A stretch of 64,000 bases of DNA from Chryseobacterium sp. (GCF_029240215.1 NZ_JARBTK010000001.1:682001-746000), one strand, 5' to 3'. Counted from the stretch's first letter, positions 17,438 through 27,859 are shown. The notes: generated by a model from the sequence alone, not told the origin. Made by a program: numbers and translations.

Positions 17438-20326
17438 TTATTTTTTAATTGCCTTTATAGTTTGTCTGGAACCATCATTCATATTAAGAACAACTATGTA
17501 CATTCCAGATTTCAATTCTCCTAACTGAAGAGTAGAACTTGGTTTTTCTATAGTTTTCACTATTCTTCCCGCAATATCCATTACTAAAATTGATTTCACA
17601 TTAGCTACATCTGAAATGTTTAATACATCAGCAAATGGATTTGGATAAACTTTGATCTTGTCATTCAATTTCACCACTTCTGATGTCGATAAACTCGCAT
17701 CGTAAGCAGAAATTTGAAAAGCACCATCAACTGCAGTTGAAAACCTCCAAACACTTATATACAATATAGCTCCAGGAGTTTGACCCGTTAATACTAATTT
17801 AGAAAAATTACCATTTCCATCATCATCGTTACAACCTAAAGATGTGGTTGATGTACAATCTGCAAACACAGATACAACCGTATCTAATAAAGGAGAACCT
17901 GTAACTGCATCTGTTTCAATTGTTAAATTACCTGAAGCTGGCACAATTACACTATACCATACATTTCCTCCAACATTTGTTGGTGTAGCTAAACAACTTG
18001 CCGTTAAAGCTGGTGTATTAGCAGAACTAACTGTTGTTCCTGCTATAGCATTCTGAACGAAAGTTGCTCCTGGAGTTAAACCAATTGCACCTGAACAATT
18101 ATCATTTGCTGGTGGTGGTGGTGGTGTTCCTACACAGATATTAAAACTATTGCTATATCCTGCACCATTACTGTTATAGACTCTCACATAATAAGTTTGT
18201 CCTAATGTTAAACCAGTAGCAGTTGTAGAGGTTGAGGTACCACAAACAACACTTGTTAATGTTCCACACGCTCCACTAAATACTTGAGTATATAAACTTG
18301 TAGAAGATGTACTTCCCGTAGAAATTACATTTGATAAAGCAATAACATGCGATGCATTTGTTGCTACAAAAGAGTACCAAACATCATCATCTGCCGTACC
18401 TGTACAAGGAGAAACTGCAACAGATGAATTCGTTGCACTAGATGTAGTTCCGGAAGTTGTAACACCACATAAAAGATCAGGATTCACAGTCAATGTAACA
18501 GCATTTGCACAGTTATCATTTGCCGGCGCAACTGGAGTAGTAACACAAATATTAAACGAATTGGCATAACCCGCTCCATTACTATTATAAACTCTTATAT
18601 AATAAGTATTACCAACCGTCAAGCCGGTAAGCTGTGCGGGTGTAGCAGAAGATGTATCACAAATAATACTTGTTAATGACCCGCAAGTACCACCTAAAAC
18701 CTGTAGGTATAGTGACGTTGAGGAAGTAACTCCTACAGATACAACATTTGTCAAAGCCACAGTATGCGTTGCAGAGGTAGCTACAAATGAATACCAAACA
18801 TCATCATCTGCCGTTCCTGTACATGGAGAAACAGCAATGCCAGAATCCGTAGCAGATAAAGTAGTTCCGGCTACAGGATTAGCACATAAAGATCCGGTAC
18901 TTACTGTTAAAGATGTCGCACCTGAACAATTATCATTTGCTGGCGGCGGCGGCGGTGTTCCTACACAAATATTAAAGCTAATATTTCTACCTCCTGCGTT
19001 AGATTCACCAAATGTAAACACTCTTATATAATAAGTCTGCCCAGCAGTTAAACCCGTTACCAGAGCAGCATTTGGATCTGAACAAAGTACACTAGCCTGA
19101 GAACCGCAAGCACCACTTAATACTTGAAAATATGCATCTGTAGTACTTGTAGTTCCTGTAGAAACAACATTTGTCAAGGTAACAACATGTGTTGCAGATG
19201 TAGCTACAAAGGAATACCAAACATCATCATCACCAACAGCCGTTGTACTACACGGAGACACCATAGTAATCCCCGAATTAGTTGCCCCTAAAGTATTTCC
19301 TGCTGTAGTTACCCCACAATTCATATCTGAATTCACAGTTAAGGTAGTAGCATTAGCACAATTATCATTAACAGGAGGACCTGCTACAGTAAATGAAGTT
19401 TCCGTACACCCTGAAGCTTCACCAAGTATATTGACAGGAGTAATTGTTACATAATATGTTGTAGAAGCCGTAAGATTTGAAAGAGCATACGAAGTTACAT
19501 TACCAATATTAGTATTAGCAACAATATCAGCTCCACCCGGAGTTGTTCCAATTCTTAATTTATAGCTTGATGCTGCACCAGCCCCTGAAACTGCATTCCA
19601 TGTCAAAGTCGGAGAGTAAGGAACGTTTATCGCTCCTGCAGTAGGGAAAGTCAGCGTAGTACAACTCGGAGCAGAGGTCGGAGGCACATCAAATGCAATA
19701 TGAGGTCTTCTGTAATCTGATGAAGTAAGAGTAGCTCCAAACGCTGAAGTTGTTGTTACATATTTTGTTGTATTGCTATTACTCGTATTTACACATGGGG
19801 AAGAATATTCATATTCCCAGTTAATTGTTGCAGCTTGCGCTGTGGTTTGGCTGTATTCTGTAAATACGGCAAGATTACTTCCTGAGGTATAAGGAAAGTT
19901 GACCGAATGAACAAATTGTTTAAAACCAGCAGAGTTTCCTACAGCAGTTTGAGGATTAGAATCATACACCAATGTTGCCCCGGTAATTGCAGTAGCCCAA
20001 TCTAACGCTCCTGACCCAAAATCAGTAGCAGTGGTATTCATCAAATAGATTTTGAAATTAGCATCAGCATTTAGGGTTCCTGATGCAGTATACCTTTTCA
20101 AATACGTTGATGTAATTGAATTATTAGCTATAGCCGTTAATTGTGATGCCGGAATAATAAAAGCTCCACGGCTCTTAGAATTTAATGTCGCATTACTATT
20201 TGGCGCTCCATAGCTGTTCGTCCCAATTGTTCCGTTACAAACCGGAACAGTGTAGGCTTGTCCCCAATACTTTTGATAAGTTAATAAACTCATTAAAAGT
20301 AGAAAGAATAGATTTAATTTTTTCAT
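17438..20326 (-). CDS. Secreted T9SS protein with four PPC-like repeats (paralogue 4)
   Basis: A protein of 962 residues with a signal peptide (MKKLNLFFLLLMSLLTYQKYWGQ). A unique N-terminal beta domain (about 20-220) and one FN3-like domain (about 225-320) come first. Four prepeptidase-C-like domains follow (about 322-870). The first three are very alike, each starting NDNC and containing DDDVWYSFVAT and GQTYYIRV or close variants. The sorting tail is KVYPNPFADVLNISDV...IKAIKK. The internal repeats are similar enough at DNA level to permit recombination and change of repeat number. The role is probably surface adhesion or scaffolding, since no catalytic residues are evident. Confidence 0.88.
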   Translation of the reverse strand: MKKLNLFFLLLMSLLTYQKYWGQAYTVPVCNGTIGTNSYGAPNSNATLNSKSRGAFIIPASQLTAIANNSITSTYLKRYTASGTLNADANFKIYLMNTTATDFGSGALDWATAITGATLVYDSNPQTAVGNSAGFKQFVHSVNFPYTSGSNLAVFTEYSQTTAQAATINWEYEYSSPCVNTSNSNTTKYVTTTSAFGATLTSSDYRRPHIAFDVPPTSAPSCTTLTFPTAGAINVPYSPTLTWNAVSGAGAASSYKLRIGTTPGGADIVANTNIGNVTSYALSNLTASTTYYVTITPVNILGEASGCTETSFTVAGPPVNDNCANATTLTVNSDMNCGVTTAGNTLGATNSGITMVSPCSTTAVGDDDVWYSFVATSATHVVTLTNVVSTGTTSTTDAYFQVLSGACGSQASVLCSDPNAALVTGLTAGQTYYIRVFTFGESNAGGRNISFNICVGTPPPPPANDNCSGATSLTVSTGSLCANPVAGTTLSATDSGIAVSPCTGTADDDVWYSFVATSATHTVALTNVVSVGVTSSTSLYLQVLGGTCGSLTSIICDTSSATPAQLTGLTVGNTYYIRVYNSNGAGYANSFNICVTTPVAPANDNCANAVTLTVNPDLLCGVTTSGTTSSATNSSVAVSPCTGTADDDVWYSFVATNASHVIALSNVISTGSTSSTSLYTQVFSGACGTLTSVVCGTSTSTTATGLTLGQTYYVRVYNSNGAGYSNSFNICVGTPPPPPANDNCSGAIGLTPGATFVQNAIAGTTVSSANTPALTASCLATPTNVGGNVWYSVIVPASGNLTIETDAVTGSPLLDTVVSVFADCTSTTSLGCNDDDGNGNFSKLVLTGQTPGAILYISVWRFSTAVDGAFQISAYDASLSTSEVVKLNDKIKVYPNPFADVLNISDVANVKSILVMDIAGRIVKTIEKPSSTLQLGELKSGMYIVVLNMNDGSRQTIKAIKK

Positions 20327-20575
20327 ACTTAGTTAAATTAAAATTAGGGAGTTAAATTACTAAATATTTGCAAAATTCATCAAAAATTATCCTAATTTTT
20401 TATTTAAAACACATAAATACTTAAAAATAATTAAATATAATTTAAACATCCATTTAATTATTTACAGAATTAAATTTACAATGAATTGATTTCCAATACA
20501 TTAATTTAACAAAAAAAAATCAACAACAATTGAGTTATCCATGTAAGATTGTAATTTATTATCATTATAAACAAA

Positions 20576-20602
20576 AAAAAGCGACTAAAAAAGTCGCTTT
20601 TT
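20576..20602. terminator. Terminator of dnaE (minus strand)
   Basis: The stem AAAAAGCGACT / AGTCGCTTTTT lies 20 bases beyond the dnaE stop codon and has T runs on both strands. Confidence 0.8.
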
Positions 20603-20621
20603 GAAGAATTTTAACTAATAA

Positions 20622-23600
20622 TCAATTGAGATAAAACTCATATTTATTCAATAACTGAATTTCTTTAATCAAATCGCCGTTTAAATCAACAGAATACTTC
20701 ATCGATTGCAACTCAATATGAGAATCTTCTTCCGGGTTTTTAATGAAAAATTTGAACTTCTGATCACCTTTATTCTGATCAAGTACATTTCTGAAGAACT
20801 CCAGATCTTCTTTTCTGAAATCCATAATATCCATTACCAAAGAAATACTTTTTGCAAACTTTTCAAATGCTTCCTGAAGCTCAATTACATCGACAACATT
20901 TACGAAAACCCGACCATCTTTTACCTGAGCAAATTTTATTTTTAAAATAACAAAACGCTGTACTTCCAGTTTTTCTTTCAACCTCATATAATCACGGTCG
21001 CCTAGTCTGAAAGAGTAAGATCCTGAGTAATCTTCTAAGGTTAAAAATGCCACTTTTTCTCCACTTTTAAAACCATCTTTTACCACGTATTCAGTAATTA
21101 AACCGGCGACGGTAAATTCTTTTCCGCCACCACCATTCTCTCTTTCTTTCTGAAGGGTTTTCCAGTCTTTCTTTTTCTCTTCAAACAGCTCTGCGGGCTT
21201 ATTCGCAAAAGCCTGCTCTTTATAAGCATCAACTTCATCAAGATTTAAAAACCCGAAATTACCTTTTGGCTCAGCTTTTTTGACCGCTTCTTCAATAATT
21301 TCTTCTTCTCCGGCGACAATATCATCAGAAACGATTTCTGTAATATCTACTGTTTCATCCTTGTCATCAACTTCCAGAATAGGAACCTCATCAATCACTA
21401 CTTTCACCTCATCTTCTTTTTCCAAGACCGATTTTTTAGAAAGTTTACCCTGCATAAACTGATAGTGATATTTGAATTCATCTAAAGGATGCGCAGAAAG
21501 ATAGAAACCGATGATTTCTTTTTCTTTGTTTAATTTATGCATATTTGGCCATTCCGGGCAAGGTGCTAATTTTGGCTGCTCGATCTGAACCTCTTCGGCA
21601 AAATCTGCGAAAAGAGAATTTTCCATCTCATTTTTACTCTCCTGAAAACTTTGTCCGTATCTGATGAGTCGTTCAAGATTCGTTCTTCCCGCCATATCAA
21701 TATCAAAATACTGACCTCTGTGATACATATTAAATTCATCAAAAGCTCCTGCCAAAACCAAGCTTTCCGCTACTCTCTTATTCATTTGAGAAGGTAAGAT
21801 TCTTTCAAAAAAATCATAAATATTTTTAAATCTTCCGTTTGATCTTTCTTTCGTTATAGCTTCACTCGGCCCTTCCCCGATTCCTTTAATTGCTCCCAAC
21901 CCAAAACGGATCTGACCTTTTTCATTTACCGAAAATTTATACTGGGATTCGTTCACATCGGGTCCTAAAACGTCTACACCAATACTTTTACAATCCTCCA
22001 TGAACATTGTGATCGAGTCGGTATTGTTGATATTGTTACTCATCACACTCGCCATATATTCCGCAGGATAATTCGCCTTTAAATATGCAGTCTGATAAGC
22101 AATTAAAGCATAACAGGTGGAGTGAGATTTATTGAAAGCATATTCTGCAAAGGCTTTCCAGTCGTTCCAGATTTTTTCTAAAGGTCCTTCATCCAGATTA
22201 TTTTTTCTTCCGCCTTCAATAAATTTTGGATACATTTTATTCAAAACTTCAATCTGCTTTTTACCCATCGCCTTTCTCAGCGTATCGGCTTCACCTTTCG
22301 TGAAATTGGCTAATTTTTGAGATAAAAGCATTACCTGCTCCTGGTAAACAGTAATTCCGTAGGTTTCTTTTAAGTATTCCTCAGTTTCGGGTAAATCGTA
22401 AACAATTTCTTCGATTCCGTGCTTTCTGTTGATAAAGTTTGGAATATATTTGATCGGACCAGGACGATACAATGCATTCATCGCAATAAGATCGGCAAAA
22501 ACCGTTGGTTTCAGTTCCCGCATATATTTTTGCATTCCCGGACTTTCATACTGGAAAATCCCGACCGTTCTTCCTTCTTTAAATAACTGATATGTTTTCA
22601 TATCATCCAAAGGAATTGTATCCGGATCGATATCTACATTATGTCTTTGTTTAATTAATTTTAAAGCGTCTTTGATGATCGTCAATGTTCTAAGTCCCAA
22701 AAAGTCCATCTTCAAAAGCCCCGCACTTTCCGCAACCGAGTTGTCAAACTGAGAAACTAAAATATCAGCATCTTTGGCAGCAATCGTAACAGGAACAAGA
22801 TTACTCACATCTTCCGGTGTAATAATAACACCACAAGCGTGAATTCCCGTGTTTCTTATACAGCCTTCCATCTTTTTGGCACTTCCCAAAACATCATGAC
22901 GAGGATCATCGGGATTACCCAAAACAAACTTCATCTCGTCAACCAGCATTTGATCTTCAGGTTTCAGTTTATCATATTTTGCCAAAGCTTTTGCAATATT
23001 CATTCCCGGACTTGGCGGAATCAATTTTGCAATATTGTTGGTATCGGGAATTGGCAAATCCAAAACCCTTCCGGCATCTTTAATTGCTGATTTTCCACCT
23101 AAAACCGAATAAGTAATAATCTGTGCCACCTGATTTTTACCATATTTTTCAACTACCCATTTGATGATTTTATCACGACCTTCATCATCAAAATCAATAT
23201 CAATATCGGGCATCGAAATCCTTTCCGGATTTAAGAATCTCTCAAAAAGGAGATCATATTTAATGGGGTCAACATTGGTAATTCCGGTACAGTAGGCAAC
23301 TGCTGAACCTGCTGCAGAACCACGACCGGGACCAACCCAAACTCCCATTTTACGGGCTTCGTTACAGAAATCCTGTACAATCAGAAAGTAACCGGGATAA
23401 CCTGTATTGGCAACAACTTCCAGCTCAAAATCAAGACGTTCTTTAATTTCGGCAGTAATTCCGGTTGCAACATATCTCTTTTTCGCACCTTCGTAAGTTA
23501 AATGTGTCAAATAAGCCATTTCACCACGTTTTCCGCCATCAACTTCATCTTCTGCGTGAATAAATTCCTCCGGAATATCAAATTTTGGAAGTAAAACATC

Positions 23601-25289
23601 TCTTTTTAAAGTGTAAGGACTGAATTTTGCCGTAAATTCTTCATAGGCATCAAAAGCATCCGGATAATTCAGAAAAGCTTCCTTGATTTCATGCGAATTT
23701 TTAATATAATATTCGCCGGTTGCCAATCCTCTTCTCTTTCCAAAGCCTTTTCCTACAGGTGTTGTCAACTTTTCACCGTCTTTGATGCAGCTTACAATAT
23801 CCTGAATATTAGAATCATCTTTGTCGGTGTAATAAGTTTGGTTTTGTGCTAAAATTTTAACTTGATATTTATCTGCAAAATGTAAGAGTACATCATTTAA
23901 ATGCTCTTCTTCAGGAAGTTTATGATTCTGAATCTGAACATAAAAATCATCTTCAAAAGTATCTTTCCACCATCTGAAAAGCTCCTCCCCTTTTTGTTCT
24001 CCGGTATTTAAAATCGCATCGGGAATATCACCATTGATTCCGGAAGTGAGTGCAATCAATCCTTCTTTATATTCAGCAATCAATTCACGGCTGATCCTTG
24101 GAACTCCGAAATAGAATCCTTTTAAAAATCCGATACTTGAAAGTTTTGCTAAATTTTTATATCCGTTAAAATCTTTAGCTAGCAAGACAACCTGCGTTCT
24201 TCTGTCCGGATCATCTTTTGTAAATTGCTTTTGTTCGTAACGGTCAGAAATATAAAACTCACAGCCCACGACAGGAATCAAAGGTTCTGAAACAGGTTCG
24301 GGCTCGTTAAATTCCGTTCCGTTTTCTTCAGCTTCCTGTTTTTTTGCTAAATATTCTTTATGTTTTTTTGAACGGTCAGAATTGGCAGATTCTACAGCAG
24401 AAACAAATTTAAATGCACCCATCATATTTCCGAGATCGACCATTCCGACAGCGGGGAAATTTTCGTCTGAGGCTTTTTTAATTAAATCATTAATGCTGGA
24501 AGTTGCCGTCAACGTTGAAAAAACACTTTTATTATCGAAATTGAAGTATCGTCCTAAATCAATATCATCAATACTACCGACATCAGATTGTTTTTTCTTG
24601 TTATTAAAATCTGCAACCTGCCTTCTGATAACTATCTCAAAAGGTTTGATCGGATTGGGATGAAGCGTTTTAAAATACGCCAATTGATCCTCAGAAGTTT
24701 TCAAAACCTCAGCAGGAATAATTCCGATACGCATCATTTCAAAGAAAACCTGAGCCGTGGCATTCACATCGGCTGCAGCATTGTGCGCTTCGTCAAATTT
24801 GTGACCGTATAATTTCTCGTATAATTCTTCCAGTTTTGGAGATTTATATCTTCCTCCTCTTCCACCGCCGAGCTGACAATAATCTGTTCCCAGAATCATG
24901 GTATCTGCTTTCGGCTTCTCCTGAAGATTATCTTTGATGTTTTTTCTAAAAAATTCTGCTCCGACAATATTATAATCGAACTCAACATTGTGCCCGGAGA
25001 CAACTCGTACTCTTTCTAAAACTTCAGCAAATTCTTCTAAAATTTCCTGAAGATCACGCCCCTCTTCGTTGGCTATTTTTGTAGTAATTCCGTGAATTCT
25101 TGCAGCGTTGAATGGTATATCGTAACCTTCCGGTTTAATTATATAATCCTGGTTTTCAAGCAAGACACCATCATCATCATGCAGTTGCCATGCAATCTGA
25201 ACCATTCTTGGCCAGTTGTCTGAATCTGAAAGCGGTGCGTTGAAATTTTTCGGTAAACCTGTGGTTTCTGTGTCAAAAACTAAATACAT
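20622..25289 (-). CDS. dnaE: DNA polymerase III alpha subunit fused to an N-terminal 3'-5' exonuclease
   Basis: A protein of 1555 residues, about 400 longer than classical DnaE. Residues 1-190 are a DEDDh exonuclease: D6 and E8 in FDTETTG, D105 in HNVEFD, H169 and D174 in HNAAADV. A PHP-like domain follows (about 245-530). In it the usual metal ligands are absent: the HLHxHxxxSLLDG region reads FNFDNKSVFSTLTATS, TDHGNM reads VDLGNM, and the N-D-x-H region reads NQTYY. The polymerase palm is intact, with GRGSAAGSAVAYCTG and the catalytic PDIDIDF near residue 695. An OB domain is near the C-terminus (FTVAGLITEYVV). Proofreading is thus probably supplied in cis by the fused exonuclease, while the PHP domain is structural. 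Confidence 0.95.
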   Translation of the reverse strand: MYLVFDTETTGLPKNFNAPLSDSDNWPRMVQIAWQLHDDDGVLLENQDYIIKPEGYDIPFNAARIHGITTKIANEEGRDLQEILEEFAEVLERVRVVSGHNVEFDYNIVGAEFFRKNIKDNLQEKPKADTMILGTDYCQLGGGRGGRYKSPKLEELYEKLYGHKFDEAHNAAADVNATAQVFFEMMRIGIIPAEVLKTSEDQLAYFKTLHPNPIKPFEIVIRRQVADFNNKKKQSDVGSIDDIDLGRYFNFDNKSVFSTLTATSSINDLIKKASDENFPAVGMVDLGNMMGAFKFVSAVESANSDRSKKHKEYLAKKQEAEENGTEFNEPEPVSEPLIPVVGCEFYISDRYEQKQFTKDDPDRRTQVVLLAKDFNGYKNLAKLSSIGFLKGFYFGVPRISRELIAEYKEGLIALTSGINGDIPDAILNTGEQKGEELFRWWKDTFEDDFYVQIQNHKLPEEEHLNDVLLHFADKYQVKILAQNQTYYTDKDDSNIQDIVSCIKDGEKLTTPVGKGFGKRRGLATGEYYIKNSHEIKEAFLNYPDAFDAYEEFTAKFSPYTLKRDVLLPKFDIPEEFIHAEDEVDGGKRGEMAYLTHLTYEGAKKRYVATGITAEIKERLDFELEVVANTGYPGYFLIVQDFCNEARKMGVWVGPGRGSAAGSAVAYCTGITNVDPIKYDLLFERFLNPERISMPDIDIDFDDEGRDKIIKWVVEKYGKNQVAQIITYSVLGGKSAIKDAGRVLDLPIPDTNNIAKLIPPSPGMNIAKALAKYDKLKPEDQMLVDEMKFVLGNPDDPRHDVLGSAKKMEGCIRNTGIHACGVIITPEDVSNLVPVTIAAKDADILVSQFDNSVAESAGLLKMDFLGLRTLTIIKDALKLIKQRHNVDIDPDTIPLDDMKTYQLFKEGRTVGIFQYESPGMQKYMRELKPTVFADLIAMNALYRPGPIKYIPNFINRKHGIEEIVYDLPETEEYLKETYGITVYQEQVMLLSQKLANFTKGEADTLRKAMGKKQIEVLNKMYPKFIEGGRKNNLDEGPLEKIWNDWKAFAEYAFNKSHSTCYALIAYQTAYLKANYPAEYMASVMSNNINNTDSITMFMEDCKSIGVDVLGPDVNESQYKFSVNEKGQIRFGLGAIKGIGEGPSEAITKERSNGRFKNIYDFFERILPSQMNKRVAESLVLAGAFDEFNMYHRGQYFDIDMAGRTNLERLIRYGQSFQESKNEMENSLFADFAEEVQIEQPKLAPCPEWPNMHKLNKEKEIIGFYLSAHPLDEFKYHYQFMQGKLSKKSVLEKEDEVKVVIDEVPILEVDDKDETVDITEIVSDDIVAGEEEIIEEAVKKAEPKGNFGFLNLDEVDAYKEQAFANKPAELFEEKKKDWKTLQKERENGGGGKEFTVAGLITEYVVKDGFKSGEKVAFLTLEDYSGSYSFRLGDRDYMRLKEKLEVQRFVILKIKFAQVKDGRVFVNVVDVIELQEAFEKFAKSISLVMDIMDFRKEDLEFFRNVLDQNKGDQKFKFFIKNPEEDSHIELQSMKYSVDLNGDLIKEIQLLNKYEFYLN

Positions 25290-25532
25290 AAATTATCTCT
25301 GACTTTTATTTAAAAAAGAATGTAAAGTTAGTGTATTTTTTGGTTTTTATAGTAATTTCGGGGCTAGAAACTGACTTGATTTTTGTATAAATGAGAGTGT
25401 TCCTAATATTTTGTAACACATCAGAAACACTTTAATTTTGACTTGATTTAAATTGAAAACATTTAGAATTCATTATATCAAAATTAAAGATTTTTAAAAC
25501 TGAAAAGTCATTTCCGTCGATAACACTCCCAG

Positions 25533-25565
25533 AACCCTTCCAGCGTTTAAAACGCTGGAAGGGTT
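25533..25565. repeat. 33-base perfect palindrome
   Basis: The 16-base arms AACCCTTCCAGCGTTT and their exact reverse complement flank a single central base. No T run follows, so it is not a typical terminator. It looks like a repetitive extragenic palindrome, but only one copy was found in this window. Confidence 0.75.
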
Positions 25566-25699
25566 GTATTAAATACTATTTCAAATAAAAGCATTGGAAA
25601 AAAAGTAGACTTCACACTGACTTCATTCAAACTTTGTCACTGAAAACAATCTTCCCTATCAATTGTTAGGCAATTATTTTTCAAAATCCAAAATATGTT

Positions 25700-25707
25700 T
25701 ATCTTTG
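25700..25707 (+). promoter_or_regulatory. -7 box (TATCTTTG) of the E1 dehydrogenase gene
   Basis: An exact TAnnTTTG match that ends 6 bases before the ATG at 25714. Transcription would start at or almost at the start codon, implying a leaderless or nearly leaderless mRNA. Confidence 0.6.
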
Positions 25708-25713
25708 CTTTCT

Positions 25714-27786
25714 ATGGAAAATACACTTCACGAAAAAGTTTCTCAGGATATTTTACTTAAGGCTTACAATCACATGATGCTTGCGAAAGCAATGGCAGAT
25801 ATTTATGAAGAAAACAGAAATGTCTGTAAATACGTACACAGTACTTCAAGAGGACACGAAGCTATTCAATTGGCTACGGCTTATCAGTTAAAAAAAGAAG
25901 ACTGGATTTCTCCATATTACAGAGACGAAAGTATTTTATTAGGAATTGGTTTTGAACCTTATCAATTAATGCTTCAACTACTGGCAAAAGCTGATGATCC
26001 TTTTTCGGGCGGAAGATCGTATTATTCTCACCCTTCGAGCAGAAACGAAAATATGCCGAAGATCATTCACCAAAGTTCGGCAACAGGAATGCAGACCATT
26101 CCTACCACCGGAGTTGCACAGGGAATCAAATATATTCAGGATTTTAATTTAGAACAATTTGAAAACAATCCTGTTGTCATCTGCAGTTTGGGAGACAATT
26201 CTGTAACTGAAGGTGAAGTGAGTGAAGCTTTACAATTTGCGGCTTTACATCAGCTTCCAATCATTTTCCTTGTTCAGGATAACGAATGGGGAATTTCTGT
26301 AACTAAAGAAGAAGCAAGAACTTGTGACGCTTACGATTTTGTAGCCGGATTTGAAGGTTTGGGAAGAATGAGAGTTGATGGAACTGACTTCGCTGAAAGT
26401 TTTGAAGTGATGAAAAAAGCGGTTGATTTTGTGAGAACTGAAAGAAAACCTTTAGTAGTTTGTGCAAAAACAGTTTTGATTGGGCACCATACTTCCGGAG
26501 TGAGAAGAGAATTCTATAGAGATGAAGAAGATTTATCCAAACACAGAGCAAAAGATCCGGGAGAAATCCTTAGAAATCAATTGATGGAATCTGGTACTGA
26601 TGAAGAATTATTAAAGCAAATCACCAAAAAGGCAAGATTAGAAGCCGAAGAAGCTTTTGAAAGGGCTCAAAAAGCTGAAGACCCGAAACCTGAAACGGTG
26701 ATGCAACATATTTTCGCACCGACACCGATTACGGAGGAGGTTGGAACCCGTGAACCGGAAGGCGGAGAAAAAATAGTAATGGTTGACGCAGCAATTCATG
26801 CAATTCAGGAGATCATGTGGAAACATCCCGAAGCTTTGTTGTACGGACAGGATGTTGGCGAAAGAATTGGTGGAGTTTTCCGTGAGACAGTGACTTTAGG
26901 GAAGAAGTTCGGAAGCAAAAGAGTTTTCAATACAGCAATTCAGGAAGCTTACATTATTGGTTCGACGACAGGAATGAGCGCGGTTGGTTTAAAACCGATT
27001 GTCGAAGTGCAGTTTGCTGATTATATTTATCCGGGAATCAATCAGTTGATTACCGAGATTTCAAAATCAAATTATTTAAGCAACGGAAAATTTCCTGTAA
27101 GCAATATCATCAGAGTTCCGATTGGAGCTTATGGCGGCGGCGGACCTTACCACAGCGGAAGTGTTGAAAGTATTTTAGCCAATATTAAAGGAATTAAAAT
27201 TGCTTATCCAAGCAACGCGGCAGATTTTAAAGGTCTGTTGAAAGCAGCTTACTACGATCCTAATCCTGTAGTTATGCTGGAGCATAAAGGTTTGTACTGG
27301 AGTAAAGTTCCGGGAACTGAAGATGCAAAAACTATCGAACCTGCTGAAGACTATATTTTACCTTTCGGAAAAGGAAAAATTATTATTGAAGCTGACGAAA
27401 ATGAAATTAAAAAAGGAAACACAGTAGTCGTAGTTACTTACGGAATGGGAGTTTACTGGGCAAAAGAAGCTGTGAAAAACTTCGGTGGTAAAGTAGAAGT
27501 AATTGATTTGAGAACCATCATTCCTTTGGATGAAGAATTGGTTTTTGAAAGAGTAAAAGCTCACGGAAAATGTATCGTTCTGACAGAGGAACAACTAAAC
27601 AATTCATTTGCTGAAGCTTTTGCACACCGCATTTCTAAAAATTGTTTCAAATATCTTGACGCTCCTGTTGAAACCATGGGATCTCTTGATACACCTGCAG
27701 TTCCTATCAATTTAATCCTGGAAAAAGAAATGCTTCCAAACGCTGAAAAGCTTTCAAAGAAAATCGACGAAATGTTGAAATATTAA
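25714..27786 (+). CDS. Fused alpha/beta 2-oxoacid dehydrogenase E1 component
   Basis: A protein of 690 residues from ATG 25714. An upstream in-frame start at 25663 would place the promoter box inside the gene. The first half is E1-alpha with thiamine diphosphate motif GDNSVTEGEVSEALQFAALHQLPIIFLVQDN (GDG-like) and YRDESI. The second half is E1-beta with PEALLYGQDVGERIGGVFRET, GMSAVGLKPIVEVQFADYI, MLEHKGLYW and a transketolase C domain (VVVTYGMGVYWA, EEQLNNSFAEA). It decarboxylates a 2-oxoacid and passes the acyl group to an E2 lipoyl protein. The alpha-beta fusion is usual for the branched-chain type in Bacteroidetes. No E2 or E3 gene is adjacent, so the substrate (branched-chain oxoacid or pyruvate) is not settled. 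Confidence 0.9.
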   Translation: MENTLHEKVSQDILLKAYNHMMLAKAMADIYEENRNVCKYVHSTSRGHEAIQLATAYQLKKEDWISPYYRDESILLGIGFEPYQLMLQLLAKADDPFSGGRSYYSHPSSRNENMPKIIHQSSATGMQTIPTTGVAQGIKYIQDFNLEQFENNPVVICSLGDNSVTEGEVSEALQFAALHQLPIIFLVQDNEWGISVTKEEARTCDAYDFVAGFEGLGRMRVDGTDFAESFEVMKKAVDFVRTERKPLVVCAKTVLIGHHTSGVRREFYRDEEDLSKHRAKDPGEILRNQLMESGTDEELLKQITKKARLEAEEAFERAQKAEDPKPETVMQHIFAPTPITEEVGTREPEGGEKIVMVDAAIHAIQEIMWKHPEALLYGQDVGERIGGVFRETVTLGKKFGSKRVFNTAIQEAYIIGSTTGMSAVGLKPIVEVQFADYIYPGINQLITEISKSNYLSNGKFPVSNIIRVPIGAYGGGGPYHSGSVESILANIKGIKIAYPSNAADFKGLLKAAYYDPNPVVMLEHKGLYWSKVPGTEDAKTIEPAEDYILPFGKGKIIIEADENEIKKGNTVVVVTYGMGVYWAKEAVKNFGGKVEVIDLRTIIPLDEELVFERVKAHGKCIVLTEEQLNNSFAEAFAHRISKNCFKYLDAPVETMGSLDTPAVPINLILEKEMLPNAEKLSKKIDEMLKY

Positions 27787-27790
27787 AATT

Positions 27791-27822
27791 AAAACCTCTA
27801 AATATTATTTAGAGGTTTTTTT
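27791..27822 (+). terminator. Terminator of the E1 dehydrogenase gene
   Basis: The 13-base perfect stem AAAACCTCTAAAT / ATTTAGAGGTTTT has a 3-base loop and is followed by T residues. It starts 5 bases after the stop codon. Confidence 0.85.
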
Positions 27823-27859
27823 GTACGGTTTTTGTTAACTTGGTTTTATTATTATTTTT

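Larger units (their letters stand above)
25290..25713. other. 424-base intergenic region between divergent dnaE and E1 genes
   Basis: No gene is seen. The AT-rich stretch holds a 33-base palindrome (25533-25565) and the promoter box of the E1 gene (25700-25707). On the minus strand a TAACTTTA sequence near the dnaE start resembles a weak -7 box. Confidence 0.6.
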
